Source of the DNA: an uncultured Bacillota bacterium
GTDB lineage: Bacteria; Bacillota; Clostridia; Christensenellales; UBA1242
NCBI GenBank assembly: GCA_948465545.1
Contig: CAOJXO010000009.1
Location: 1 to 46,097, forward strand
Length of the DNA: 46,097 nt
Reading direction: 5' to 3'
Position 1 is the stretch's first letter. Each line of letters starts with the position of its first letter. The notes beneath the pieces are model-generated. The model searched no databases and had not been told where the DNA came from. It saw only the letters and a program-made list of their open reading frames with translations. Shown one piece after another: positions 17,769-26,999 of this stretch. Both the position numbers and the translations under genes were made by a program.

Positions 17769-18793
17769 ATGAAACGAGCAGTAAAAGTGTTCGGAGTCAT
17801 AATATCCCTAATTTCCCTCCTGTCAGGTGTGACATTGTCATGTCTTACGGGGGGGGGATTTTTGACTCTGCCCAAAATTATCAAGGAAACAGCAGTTTAG
17901 AGCAAACGATTGCTGCTGTGTCAACTATGGATACATGGGATAATCATGCCTCAACTGGTTTTGCAGGTGGCACAGGAACGTCAACAAATCCATATCGTAT
18001 TGAAACTGCACCACAATTTGCTTATTTTATGAAGCAAATTAAAGCAAATAATAAATATAGCGGGAAATATGTTTCATTAACAAAATCGATAGATTTATCG
18101 CAGTATAGATGGACTAATGATGGTTCTTTTTCTGGTTATTTTAATGGCAATATGTGTACAATTAAAGGTCTGACAGCATTTAATTGTGGGCTTTTTTATT
18201 ATGCTTATAATATTTCAAATTTAATTCTTGACAATGCAACAATATATTGTGATGGCTCTGACGGACAGGTTGGGGCACTAATACATTTTGGTGGAGATAA
18301 TACGACAAATTGCATTGTTAGCAATCTTACAGCATTAAGCAGTGATCCGAATGAAAACATTTCACCTTTTATACAGCAGGTTTCTAGAGCCACATTGACT
18401 AATTGTCTTATTATTGATTCTATTTTTCAGCAAGTATATTTATACGATCCTTTTATCTTTGATTGTGATGGTGGGGGCTATTATAATTATAGTTATAATA
18501 ATTGTGCACTTATTCGCTGTAAATTACCAACAACTCCAAAACAATACCTTATATTAAATGATAAGTCGCCAAATGGTGTTTACATTGATTTAACCTATCC
18601 AAATGGCACTTCACTTACACGAATAAAAAGGCTTTATGGATCTTCATCAACATGGGGCGGTTGGTTTTATGATGCTAATTTAAACGGGGGATATCCGCTT
18701 CCAAAAGAACTTATAAAAGTGAGTTCTTCAAGCACGCAAACATCAACTCAGGTTTATAATTATCTAGTAAGCCTTGGGTTTTCTACTACTTAA
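17769..18793 (+). CDS. Phase-variable secreted surface protein 1 (out of frame at nine G)
   Basis: The ATG at 17769, with AGGAG eight bases before it, starts a typical signal peptide (MKRAVKVFGVIISLISLL, then LSGVTLSC). At the G run 17849-17857 this frame continues to a TAG at 17898-17900, giving only 43 aa. The long downstream frame is shifted by one base; one added G would give a 341 aa protein reading TGGGIFDSAQ across the junction. The body has a GLUG/beta-helix-like start (GFAGGTGTSTNPYRIET) and ends in the motif WGGWFYDANLNGGYP...VYNYL shared with the other two surface genes. An ATG at 17840 in the body frame, with AGGTG ten bases upstream, could give a version without a signal peptide. 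Probable function is adhesion or surface display, by analogy only. Confidence 0.75.
17849..17857 (+). repeat. G9 homopolymer tract, surface gene 1
   Basis: Nine consecutive G directly after the signal-peptide coding region. Of three possible lengths modulo 3, only 7, 10 or 13 G joins the signal peptide to the body. Eight G gives a TGA two codons after the tract, and nine G gives the 43 aa peptide. Confidence 0.9.
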
Positions 18794-18820
18794 AAAAAGA
18801 GGGAGAGTCCCTCTTTTTTT
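18792..18820 (+). terminator. Bidirectional terminator between surface gene 1 and PBP
   Basis: A run of A with GAGGGA, loop GAG, then TCCCTC and a run of T. It has U tails on both strands, so it serves surface gene 1 (plus) and the class A PBP gene (minus), which ends at 18819. Confidence 0.9.
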
Positions 18821-21059
18821 ATACATACCATTTTTGTTTTACTTCTGTTTTGGCGGTTTTTATAAGAACAATATCTTTTATATCTTCTTGATTGTTTAGG
18901 GAGTTTGTGTATGATGTTTTTATAAAATATTTTTCTTGGTCTTCCTTCATATCAAATTCTAACATTTGTTTTCCAGATTTATTGTTTATTGTGGCGACTT
19001 TATGATTATTTTTTGTGTCACCATTAAAGATTTCGTAAGTAAGATAATCTTTTGTTTCTATTGTGATGCAGGCTTTATTTCCTATTACCTTACCTCTAAT
19101 ATCTGGGCTTTCAATCTCTACAAATCGCTTTGAAATTTCGCTTGGCAAGTTGAATCTTGAAAACATTTCTTCTTGTGTGTAACGCTCTGGGATGAAATTG
19201 TTTGCAAGAACAACTCTATGATTTGTTGAAAGTTCTGTAAGGTCAACCGCTTGTGATGTGATTGAATTTGGCTTTTCAAAAGATGATTTGTCTGGTTGAG
19301 ATTTGAAGTAGTTTTTCACTATTTGTGTTGGTTCATTTCCGCCATTGCATGAGATAGGGGTGTTGTCAAGATTTCCTATCCATGCTCCGCAGGTATAGTC
19401 CTTGGTGTAAGAAATGTTCCAAGCGTCAAGGTTGAGTTTAGAGTTTGGTTTTCCTACCGTTCCTGTTTTTGAGGCAATCTCCATATCAAGGTCACTTAGT
19501 TTACGGGCAGTGCCAGATTGGGTGCAAGTTTTAAGCATATCGGTTAATAGATAACAAGAGTCCTCTCTCATAACCACTTTATTTTCTGGTTTATGGATGT
19601 ATATTATTTTATTGTTTTTATCAGTGATGTGAGATATGAATCTAGGGCTAGAATACCTACCACCATTTGCGATTGCACTATATGCACCAGCAAGGGCAGA
19701 GATGTTTGTTCCGTAATTCATTCCGCCAAGTGCAAGGGCGTAACTATCGTCTTTTTCGTCAAAGGTTATGCCTAGTTCGCTTGCGTATGCTTTTGCTTTA
19801 TCAATACCAACATAAGAAAGCACTTTTACAGCAGGGATATTTATTGATTTAGAAAGGGCTTCCCTTGCACTTACATATCCTTTATAATTACCGCCAACAT
19901 TTTTAGGGCTGTAACCAGCAATCGTTGTTTTCTCATCAAGCAGTTGTGTAGATGGGTAAATGATATCTTCATTCAATGCAGGTCCATAAACCAAGATTGG
20001 TTTGATACAAGAGCCGGGCTGTCTTTTTGCATCTAGAATTTTATAGGCACTATGACCTGTGTAAGCAACTATTGCAGATTTACTGTTATCAATCACAATA
20101 CCTGCATTGTCATTATTGTTTATGTCAACATCGTCAATTGCATTTTCAAGTGATGTTTGTTTATCATCTTCTTTGTATGTGTAAATCTTATAGCCAGAAA
20201 GTGCAATTTGTTTTGCAGGTAGTTGCAATATATTGCACGCTTCGTCAATCGACGCTTGACTATAAGAATTGAGTTTATTTTGAGTTAATGGTTGAAGTTT
20301 TAGTGAGATAGGTTTGTTTTTTGCAGAAAGGCTTTCTTGAGGGGTGATTTTACCGTCTTTTGCCATTTCGTCAAGTACAAGATTTCGTCTTTTCAAACAT
20401 CTATCATAGTGGACGACAGGGGAATAGTAATTTGGAGATTTTATCATACCAGCAAGAGTGGCAGATTCCTCAAGTGAGAGGTCATGGCTGTCCTTAGAGA
20501 AATAATAGTTGGAGGCATCTTCAATACCATAGCAGTTATTTCCAAAATAGATTACATTTAAATATTGTTCTAGGATTTCATCTTTGGAATATTTGCTTTC
20601 AAGTTTTTTTGCAAGGACGATTTCTTTCATTTTTCGTTCGATTGTTTTTTCAGAGGATAGGTGTGTGTTTTTGATTAATTGTTGACTTATTGTTGAAGCA
20701 CCCTCTTTGAAACTTTTACTTTTTGCATTTTTCACTATGGCTTTTGCAATACGTTTGTAATTAACGCCGTTATGCTGATAGAAGGTTTTATCTTCAATGG
20801 ATATGAATGCATTTTTTGTATGAGTGGGAATCACGCTTTCTTTAACATAGTTGCCATTAAACATATTTTCTTCTTTAATGGGCTTATTTTCGCTGTCATA
20901 AAGTTCGATTGCAAGGCTTGGAGAGGTTAGTTTTTCTTCGTCAAGTTCTGCCCCAGATACGTTTTTCCATATTGATGCAAAATAGATTCCGAGGGATATT
21001 CCTCCGACACACAACAATATAACAAAAGTTAGAATTATAATCTTGACAATTTTCTTCAT
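18819..21059 (-). CDS. Class A penicillin-binding protein (glycosyltransferase and transpeptidase)
   Basis: A bifunctional peptidoglycan synthase with a short cytoplasmic N terminus and one membrane helix (about residues 6-28). The GT51 domain has SIEDKTFYQHNGVN and GASTISQQLIKN. The transpeptidase domain has the nucleophile Ser in PGSCIKP (SxxK), SIN as SxN motif and KTGT. A C-terminal extension of about 130 residues follows. The ATG at 21059 (MKKIVKII) is chosen over the TTG seven codons upstream because it begins directly with the basic stretch before the membrane helix. No clear Shine-Dalgarno is visible, so the start is uncertain. It is transcribed alone, divergent from miaB. Length 746 aa fits PBP1a-type proteins. 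Confidence 0.93.
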   Translation of the reverse strand: MKKIVKIIILTFVILLCVGGISLGIYFASIWKNVSGAELDEEKLTSPSLAIELYDSENKPIKEENMFNGNYVKESVIPTHTKNAFISIEDKTFYQHNGVNYKRIAKAIVKNAKSKSFKEGASTISQQLIKNTHLSSEKTIERKMKEIVLAKKLESKYSKDEILEQYLNVIYFGNNCYGIEDASNYYFSKDSHDLSLEESATLAGMIKSPNYYSPVVHYDRCLKRRNLVLDEMAKDGKITPQESLSAKNKPISLKLQPLTQNKLNSYSQASIDEACNILQLPAKQIALSGYKIYTYKEDDKQTSLENAIDDVDINNNDNAGIVIDNSKSAIVAYTGHSAYKILDAKRQPGSCIKPILVYGPALNEDIIYPSTQLLDEKTTIAGYSPKNVGGNYKGYVSAREALSKSINIPAVKVLSYVGIDKAKAYASELGITFDEKDDSYALALGGMNYGTNISALAGAYSAIANGGRYSSPRFISHITDKNNKIIYIHKPENKVVMREDSCYLLTDMLKTCTQSGTARKLSDLDMEIASKTGTVGKPNSKLNLDAWNISYTKDYTCGAWIGNLDNTPISCNGGNEPTQIVKNYFKSQPDKSSFEKPNSITSQAVDLTELSTNHRVVLANNFIPERYTQEEMFSRFNLPSEISKRFVEIESPDIRGKVIGNKACITIETKDYLTYEIFNGDTKNNHKVATINNKSGKQMLEFDMKEDQEKYFIKTSYTNSLNNQEDIKDIVLIKTAKTEVKQKWYV

Positions 21060-21183
21060 TATGATAAAATCTTTTGGCAAGTCTTGCCGTGCTTTGCAGG
21101 ATTAGTATGTTTAGTTTTATTAAAATTATTTGCTGTATAGTTTAATATTTTATAGAAACTGATAGGTGCGACTTGCAATTTGC

Positions 21184-21212
21184 TTGCTTAATTTGTGCGA
21201 ATTTTGTATAAT
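21184..21212 (+). promoter_or_regulatory. Promoter of the miaB-mutS-mutL unit
   Basis: TTGCTT (21184-21189), 17 bases, TATAAT (21207-21212). It lies 47 bases before the GTG start of miaB in the divergent 199-base gap to the PBP gene. Confidence 0.75.
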
Positions 21213-21258
21213 TTAGTGAGGAAATTATTTTTACTCAAATTTAGTCTAAGGTGCAAAA

Positions 21259-22383
21259 GTGAAATATTTTATAGTTACATACGGCTGTCAGATGAATGTT
21301 CATGAGTCTGAAAAGATAGCTGGGATTCTTGAAAAAATGGGTTATGAGTGTGGGGAAAGCAGAGAGGAAGCCGACATTATTGTTTTTAATACCTGTGCCA
21401 TTCGTGAAGGGGCAGAGGACCGTGTATTTGGCAATGTAGGTGCACTCAAGAAACAAAAGAAACGTAATAAAGACCTTATTATTGTTGTTTGTGGTTGTAT
21501 GACTCAGAAAGAAAAAACAGCAAAGTATCTTTTAACCACTTTTCCATTTGTTGATATTGTGCTTGGAACATTTAACATCACAAAACTTGAAGAGTATATT
21601 CATAAGGTTAAAAATGGCAGACAACTTGAGTTATGGGCGGAAGGCAATATTGACGAAACCCTGCCTTACAAACGTACAAGTGGCGAAAATGCTTGGGTAA
21701 ATATTATGCAGGGGTGCAATAATTTCTGTACTTATTGTATCGTGCCTTATGTTAGAGGAAGAGAAAAGAGCCGTCAGGAAGAGGCGATTTTAAATGAGGT
21801 AAGAAAGATTGTTGCGGAGAAAAAATATAAGAAGATAACCTTGCTTGGTCAGAATGTCAATTCTTACGGTAAAGACTTAGAACCTCAGGTAAGTTTCTCA
21901 CAACTTTTGAAGGACATCTGTGCTATCGAAGGGGATTTTGAGGTTGGGTTTATGACCTCACATCCAAAAGACCTTACTGATGACCTTATTGATACAATAG
22001 CCAGTCAGCCTAAGATTGAAAAGAATATTCATCTTCCAGCACAGAGCGGAGATAACAGAATTTTAAAACTGATGAATAGAAAATACACCAGAGAACATTA
22101 CCTTTCTATTATCAAAAAAATAAAAGATAAAATTCCTAATGCACGTATTACTTCTGACTTTATTGTTGGCTTTCCAACAGAAACAGAAGAGGAGTTTGAG
22201 AGGACTTTGTCGCTTGTGAACGAAGTGCGTTATGACAGCATCTTTGCGTTTATGTACTCTCCACGTGAGGGGACTGTTGCAAGCACAATGGAAGGGCAGA
22301 TTAGTGATAAGGTTAAGCATGAGCGTGTTAACAAACTTATTGCACTAGAAAAGAAAATACAAAAGGAGGATAACAAATCATGA
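21259..22383 (+). CDS. miaB: tRNA-2-methylthio-N6-dimethylallyladenosine synthase MiaB, lacking TRAM
   Basis: MiaB is a radical SAM methylthiotransferase that converts i6A37 to ms2i6A37 in tRNAs reading UNN codons. The N-terminal cluster cysteines are in TYGCQMN, FNTCAIRE and VCGCMTQ. The radical SAM Cys are 153, 157 and 160 (CNNFCTYC). The protein stops at 374 aa, soon after the segment KHERVNKLIALEKKIQKED. The TRAM RNA-binding domain of about 65 residues that normally follows is absent, and the stop overlaps the mutS start in ATGA, so this is a settled gene end. It starts at GTG with AAGGTG five bases upstream. miaA, which makes its substrate, is in the same cluster at 26999. Confidence 0.93.
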   Translation: MKYFIVTYGCQMNVHESEKIAGILEKMGYECGESREEADIIVFNTCAIREGAEDRVFGNVGALKKQKKRNKDLIIVVCGCMTQKEKTAKYLLTTFPFVDIVLGTFNITKLEEYIHKVKNGRQLELWAEGNIDETLPYKRTSGENAWVNIMQGCNNFCTYCIVPYVRGREKSRQEEAILNEVRKIVAEKKYKKITLLGQNVNSYGKDLEPQVSFSQLLKDICAIEGDFEVGFMTSHPKDLTDDLIDTIASQPKIEKNIHLPAQSGDNRILKLMNRKYTREHYLSIIKKIKDKIPNARITSDFIVGFPTETEEEFERTLSLVNEVRYDSIFAFMYSPREGTVASTMEGQISDKVKHERVNKLIALEKKIQKEDNKS

Positions 22384-25004
22384 GTGTTAAACAAGAAAAA
22401 TTGTCGCCTATGATGGAACACTATTTAATGATGAAAGAGAAATATAAAGACTCTATCCTCTTTTATCGTCTTGGCGACTTTTATGAGATGTTTTATGAGG
22501 ATGCTATTGAGGTGTCAAAAGCCCTTGATTTAATCCTTACTGAGAAGGCTTGTGGACTTGAAAAGAAAGCCCCTATGTGTGGCGTGCCTTATCATTCAGC
22601 ACAGACCTATATATCAAAACTTATTGCTCTTGGTTATAAGGTTGCAATATGCGAACAAATGAGTGAGCCTACACCTGGCATGAAGGGAGTGCTTGAGCGT
22701 GATGTTCTGCGTGTAGTTACACCTGGTACTGTTACTGACGACCAAATGCTTGAAGATAAGAAAAACAATTATCTTCTTTCTATATATAAGTCAGGGGACA
22801 AGATTGGTGCAAGTTATGTGGATATAACAACAGGCGAATTTAAGGTTGTACCTTTTATTCGTGACCCTCAAGCCGAAATTTCTGATTTGCTTGTGCGAAT
22901 TATGCCATCAGAAGTGCTTGGCAATGAAGAAGCAAAAGGATTTTATAATGCACTTCCTTTACATAGACTTGGCGGACTTCCAAAGTTTACTCAGTATTAT
23001 GAATGGGCGTACAGCAAAGGGCGTGCTGAAGAAAACCTTGCAAAGCAGTTTGGTGCAAATTTTGAGAATGTGTTTGAACTTTCAAAGAAGAATGAACTTA
23101 TAATTTCTGCGGGTGCTATTATTGAGTATCTTAATGAAACTCAAAAACGTGTGCTTGGCAATATTAACGAGATAAGTATAGTGAAGAACAATAGATATCT
23201 TGTTATTGATATGAATACAAGGCGTAATCTTGAACTTGTTGATACAATTAGAGAGCGTAAGAAGTATGGCTCGCTTTTGTGGCTTTTGGATAAAACTAAA
23301 ACCAGTATGGGTGGTAGAATGCTTAGAAAGTATTTTGATGAGCCACTTCAAGATTCAAAAGAAATCAATGCAAGACTGGACGCTGTTGAAGAACTTGTTA
23401 AAAAGATTATTGTGAGAGATAGACTTAGTGAAGTGCTTTCAAATGTTCGTGATATTGAAAGACTGTCTGGTAAGATTGCTTACGGAAATGTTAATCCAAA
23501 AGACTTGCTTGCACTTAAAGAATCTTTATTTGCAGTGCCAGAAATTAAAGATGTGCTTGGCTCTGCTACAACAAGCAAGTTGACTGATTGCCGTGATAAG
23601 ATGTTTGATTTCAGCGAAGTGGCAGACCTTCTTGAACGTGCTATTTCACCAGATGCACCTGCACTCATGAAAGAGGGTGGTTATATCCGTAAGGGCTTCA
23701 ATAAAGACCTTGATGAATATAGAGCCGCTAAGATTGATGGTATTTCATGGATAAAAGAACTTGAGGCGAAAGAGCGTGAAATCACAGGTATTAAGAACCT
23801 TAGGATAGATTCAAATAAAGTGTTTGGCTACTTTATAGAAGTCAACAGAAGTCAAATTGAAAGCGTTCCGCTTAGATATGAACGTAAACAAACTCTTGCA
23901 AATAATGAGCGTTATATCACAGAAGAACTTAAAGACCTTGAAGATAAAATCTTAGGTTCTGAAGAAAAGGCAATTAAACTTGAAAGTGTACTTTTCGGGG
24001 AGATTAAGCAGTATCTTTTAGGTTTTGTGCAATCATTCCAAGAGGTTGCAGGTGCTATAGCAGAACTTGATGCACTTTTGTCACTAGCGGTATGTGCTGT
24101 TAAATATAACTACTGCAAACCAGTGATTAATAGTTCAGTTAAACATATAAAAATAGAAGATGGACGCCATCCTGTTGTTGAGGAGTTTTCAAATAGGGGT
24201 TCATTCATTGCAAATGACACCTTCCTTAATGATTCAACAGATAGGACAATGGTTATCACAGGCCCTAATATGGCGGGAAAAAGTACTTATATGAGGCAGG
24301 TAGCCATTATTACATTTCTTGCACATATCGGCTCTTTTGTGCCAGCAAAACACGCAGAAATTGCAATCACTGACCGTATCTTCACAAGGGTTGGTGCAAG
24401 TGATGACCTTGTGTTTGGGCAAAGTACATTTATGGTAGAAATGAGTGAGGTTGCAACAATCCTTGCGAATGCAACAAGCAAAAGCCTTATTGTGCTTGAT
24501 GAGATTGGCAGGGGAACTTCTACCTTTGATGGACTTAGTATCGCATGGGCGGTAGTTGAATATGTAAGCCAGCGTTTTAAAGCGAAAACGTTGTTTGCAA
24601 CCCACTATCACGAACTTACCGAACTTGAAGGTGTGCTTGATGGTGTTAAAAACTATAAGATTTCTGTTAAAGAACTTGATTACAGTGTGGTATTCCTGAG
24701 AAAGATTGTCAGAGGCGGGGCAAACAAGAGTTTTGGTATAGAGGTTGCAAGGCTTGCAGGTGTGCCAAAAGAGGTGCTTGATAGGGCAAAGGAAATCAGC
24801 AGAAACTTAGAGGCCGTTAACACTGAACTTGACCTAAACATTTTTAAAGAAGATAAACCAAAGGCAGAAAATAATTCTAAGGTTGCCCTAGAAATATTGC
24901 AGGTGCTTCGTGATTTGGATATTAACAGACTTTCACCTATGCACGCACATGATATATTGAACGACTTAATTAAAAAGTCAAATTCTGATAAGGAGGAAAG
25001 ATGA
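22380..25004 (+). CDS. mutS: DNA mismatch repair protein MutS
   Basis: MutS recognises mispairs and small loops and recruits MutL. The 874 aa protein is complete: a mismatch-binding domain with FYRLGDFYEMF near residue 30 (Phe and Glu contact the mismatch), connector, lever and clamp domains, then an ATPase domain with Walker A GPNMAGKST near residue 629 and DEIGRGTSTFDG. It overlaps miaB and mutL by four bases each (ATGA), so translation is probably coupled. Its activity bears directly on the stability of the G9 runs elsewhere in the window, since short loops in homopolymers are MutS substrates. Confidence 0.98.
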   Translation: MSVKQEKLSPMMEHYLMMKEKYKDSILFYRLGDFYEMFYEDAIEVSKALDLILTEKACGLEKKAPMCGVPYHSAQTYISKLIALGYKVAICEQMSEPTPGMKGVLERDVLRVVTPGTVTDDQMLEDKKNNYLLSIYKSGDKIGASYVDITTGEFKVVPFIRDPQAEISDLLVRIMPSEVLGNEEAKGFYNALPLHRLGGLPKFTQYYEWAYSKGRAEENLAKQFGANFENVFELSKKNELIISAGAIIEYLNETQKRVLGNINEISIVKNNRYLVIDMNTRRNLELVDTIRERKKYGSLLWLLDKTKTSMGGRMLRKYFDEPLQDSKEINARLDAVEELVKKIIVRDRLSEVLSNVRDIERLSGKIAYGNVNPKDLLALKESLFAVPEIKDVLGSATTSKLTDCRDKMFDFSEVADLLERAISPDAPALMKEGGYIRKGFNKDLDEYRAAKIDGISWIKELEAKEREITGIKNLRIDSNKVFGYFIEVNRSQIESVPLRYERKQTLANNERYITEELKDLEDKILGSEEKAIKLESVLFGEIKQYLLGFVQSFQEVAGAIAELDALLSLAVCAVKYNYCKPVINSSVKHIKIEDGRHPVVEEFSNRGSFIANDTFLNDSTDRTMVITGPNMAGKSTYMRQVAIITFLAHIGSFVPAKHAEIAITDRIFTRVGASDDLVFGQSTFMVEMSEVATILANATSKSLIVLDEIGRGTSTFDGLSIAWAVVEYVSQRFKAKTLFATHYHELTELEGVLDGVKNYKISVKELDYSVVFLRKIVRGGANKSFGIEVARLAGVPKEVLDRAKEISRNLEAVNTELDLNIFKEDKPKAENNSKVALEILQVLRDLDINRLSPMHAHDILNDLIKKSNSDKEER

Positions 25005-26935
25005 GTATAAATCTATTAGAGCCAAAAGTATATAATAGAATTTCAGCAGGAGAGGTGGTTGAAAGACCAGCATCTATCGTTAAAGAGCTTGTTGAAAACT
25101 CTATTGATGCAGGTGCAACCGCAATCAGTGTTAGTATTGAGAATGGTGGTATAACAAAGATTGAGGTGTCAGATAATGGGTGTGGAATTGAAAAAGATGA
25201 CCTTGTTCTGGCATTCACTCCACATGCAACAAGTAAAATTAAAACAATAGAAGACCTTGATGCGATTGGCTCTTTAGGTTTCAGAGGGGAGGCTCTTGCA
25301 AGTATTGCTTCAGTCTGCCACGTACATTTAACTTCACGTTATAAGGATAGTGAGGTGGGATATAGCCTTAAAGTAGATGGCGGTGTGTTTGGTCAGGTGA
25401 GTGAGGTGGCACGCACAAGCGGAACAACATTAACCTGTCGTGATTTGTTCTTTAACACTCCAGCAAGGGCGAAATTCTTACGTAAACCTAAAAGCGAAGA
25501 AGGGGAAGTTACCCACCTTATCGAGAAGTTTATGCTTTCTCACCCAGAAATTGTTTTTAGTTACTTTGTAGATAATAAGCAGGTATATAACACAACTTCT
25601 AGTATTATGTCTGACATAATATATACAATATACGGAAGAGAGGTGTATGATTGTTTAATCCCTGTAAGCCATGAAGAGAATGGGATTTGCCTTAAAGGTT
25701 ATGTAACAAAGCCAAAGATTTCAAAATCTAATCGTACTTTTCAAACCCTTTTTGTTAATGGAAGATATGTTGAAAACTATCTTGTTTCGCAAGCGGTGCA
25801 AGGCGTTTATGAAAGTTTCCTTATGAAAGGAAGATTTCCTATCTATGTGCTTGAACTTATTGTGCCAAAAGATAGCGTTGATGTAAATGTACACCCAAGC
25901 AAAAGAGAAGTGAAGTTTGATAATAATAGTGCTATATTTGGGCTTGTTCGTAGAGCGGTTGAAAAGGCACTCTTATCGGTAGACCAAATAGCAAACTTTG
26001 TTTCTTCTTATGGTGAAAATAGTGAGATTGAAGGGAAAGAACTTTCAAGTCCTTATAATGAAAGTGGATTCAATCCTGCATTAAAACCGGCTGAAAAACT
26101 TTCCCAAACAGAGGGTAGTAGTTATAAGAAGGTCGACCATTTTGATAGTAACGAACCTCTTATCAGTCAGAAAGATATATTTGTGCCAGAATATCAAAAG
26201 GTACAACAAAAACCTCTTCCACCAGACTTTCAAAATATTAAACTTCCAGAGCGTGAAGAGCCTGTTAATAGAATGGGCGGACCTTTCTTTTTCGACCAAG
26301 CAAAAAGCAATACAATAGGTCAGATTATTGCGGAGAAAAACAATTCATTCTTAACTGCAAATGTGAAAGATGAAATGCATATTTTAGGCACAATTTTTAA
26401 AACCTATATTATCATTGAATGTAACGATTCAATCTATTTCATAGACCAACATGCAGGGCATGAGAGATTGCTTTATGATAAACTTTTGAAGCATATAAAT
26501 GATAACAATATTGCAAAGCAAACTCTGCTTATGCCTTATAAGTTTACTATTGGGCCGAAAGAATCACAGAGTCTTGAACGTTCTATAAACTATCTCAATG
26601 AGATTGGTTTTGAAATTGAGAATGCAAATGGATATACTTATGAAATTAAATCTGTTCCGCTTGTGCTTAGCAATATCAATCTTGAAAAGTTTGTTGACGA
26701 GGTTGTTAAAGAGGGGATTTCATTTGATAAGAAACCTAGCGAGTTTATTCATGACAGACTCTGCCAAAGTGCTTGTAAGCATGCAATTAAGGCGGGTGAC
26801 ACCATTACTAACGATGAATGTGCTTATATTATAGAGCAGATTAGAAAGGGGGTTATGCTTTGCCCTCATGGTCGTCCAGTTGTCCTTGAAGTAACAAAAC
26901 ATGAGTTTGAAAAGATGTTTAAAAGAATAGTGTAA
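25001..26935 (+). CDS. mutL: DNA mismatch repair protein MutL with endonuclease motif
   Basis: MutL is a GHKL ATPase that links MutS to strand removal. The ATP-binding motifs are ELVENSIDAGA, DNGCGI and TSKI...LGFRGEAL in the first 110 residues. A linker spans about 340-440. The C-terminal domain has the nicking-endonuclease motif DQHAGHERLLYD near residue 482 (the final Glu of the usual DQHAxxExxxxE is Asp), with ACKHAIKAGD and CPHGRP, so it is the nicking type of bacteria that lack MutH. Length 644 aa is normal. It overlaps mutS by four bases. Confidence 0.97.
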   Translation: MSINLLEPKVYNRISAGEVVERPASIVKELVENSIDAGATAISVSIENGGITKIEVSDNGCGIEKDDLVLAFTPHATSKIKTIEDLDAIGSLGFRGEALASIASVCHVHLTSRYKDSEVGYSLKVDGGVFGQVSEVARTSGTTLTCRDLFFNTPARAKFLRKPKSEEGEVTHLIEKFMLSHPEIVFSYFVDNKQVYNTTSSIMSDIIYTIYGREVYDCLIPVSHEENGICLKGYVTKPKISKSNRTFQTLFVNGRYVENYLVSQAVQGVYESFLMKGRFPIYVLELIVPKDSVDVNVHPSKREVKFDNNSAIFGLVRRAVEKALLSVDQIANFVSSYGENSEIEGKELSSPYNESGFNPALKPAEKLSQTEGSSYKKVDHFDSNEPLISQKDIFVPEYQKVQQKPLPPDFQNIKLPEREEPVNRMGGPFFFDQAKSNTIGQIIAEKNNSFLTANVKDEMHILGTIFKTYIIIECNDSIYFIDQHAGHERLLYDKLLKHINDNNIAKQTLLMPYKFTIGPKESQSLERSINYLNEIGFEIENANGYTYEIKSVPLVLSNINLEKFVDEVVKEGISFDKKPSEFIHDRLCQSACKHAIKAGDTITNDECAYIIEQIRKGVMLCPHGRPVVLEVTKHEFEKMFKRIV

Positions 26936-26964
26936 AAACATTTTTATAAATGACAAATTTATGA

Positions 26965-26999
26965 TAAAATAAAAGTCGATATTAGGTCGGCTTTTATTT
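26965..26999 (+). terminator. Hairpin between mutL and miaA
   Basis: Bases around 26967-26980 (AAATAAAAGTCGA) pair with TCGGCTTTTATTT at about 26987-26999, with one G-U pair and loop TATTAGG. It looks like a terminator for mutL, but its 3' arm ends at the TTG start codon of miaA. It could instead control miaA translation. A possible -10 TAAAAT (26965-26970) with TTTATA at 26943-26948 overlaps its left side. Confidence 0.5.

Noticed and set aside
17840..18793. ATG at 17840 as the normal start of surface gene 1
   Set aside because: It would drop the signal peptide, while the other two surface genes have no such start. The ATG at 17769 has a promoter and AGGAG. It is kept only as an alternative.
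21120..21160. A remnant of a surface-gene promoter (AAAATTATTTGCT as before gene 2)
   Set aside because: The 13-base match is AT-rich, the -10 box is poor and no signal peptide follows. Chance or an ordinary promoter-like sequence is enough.
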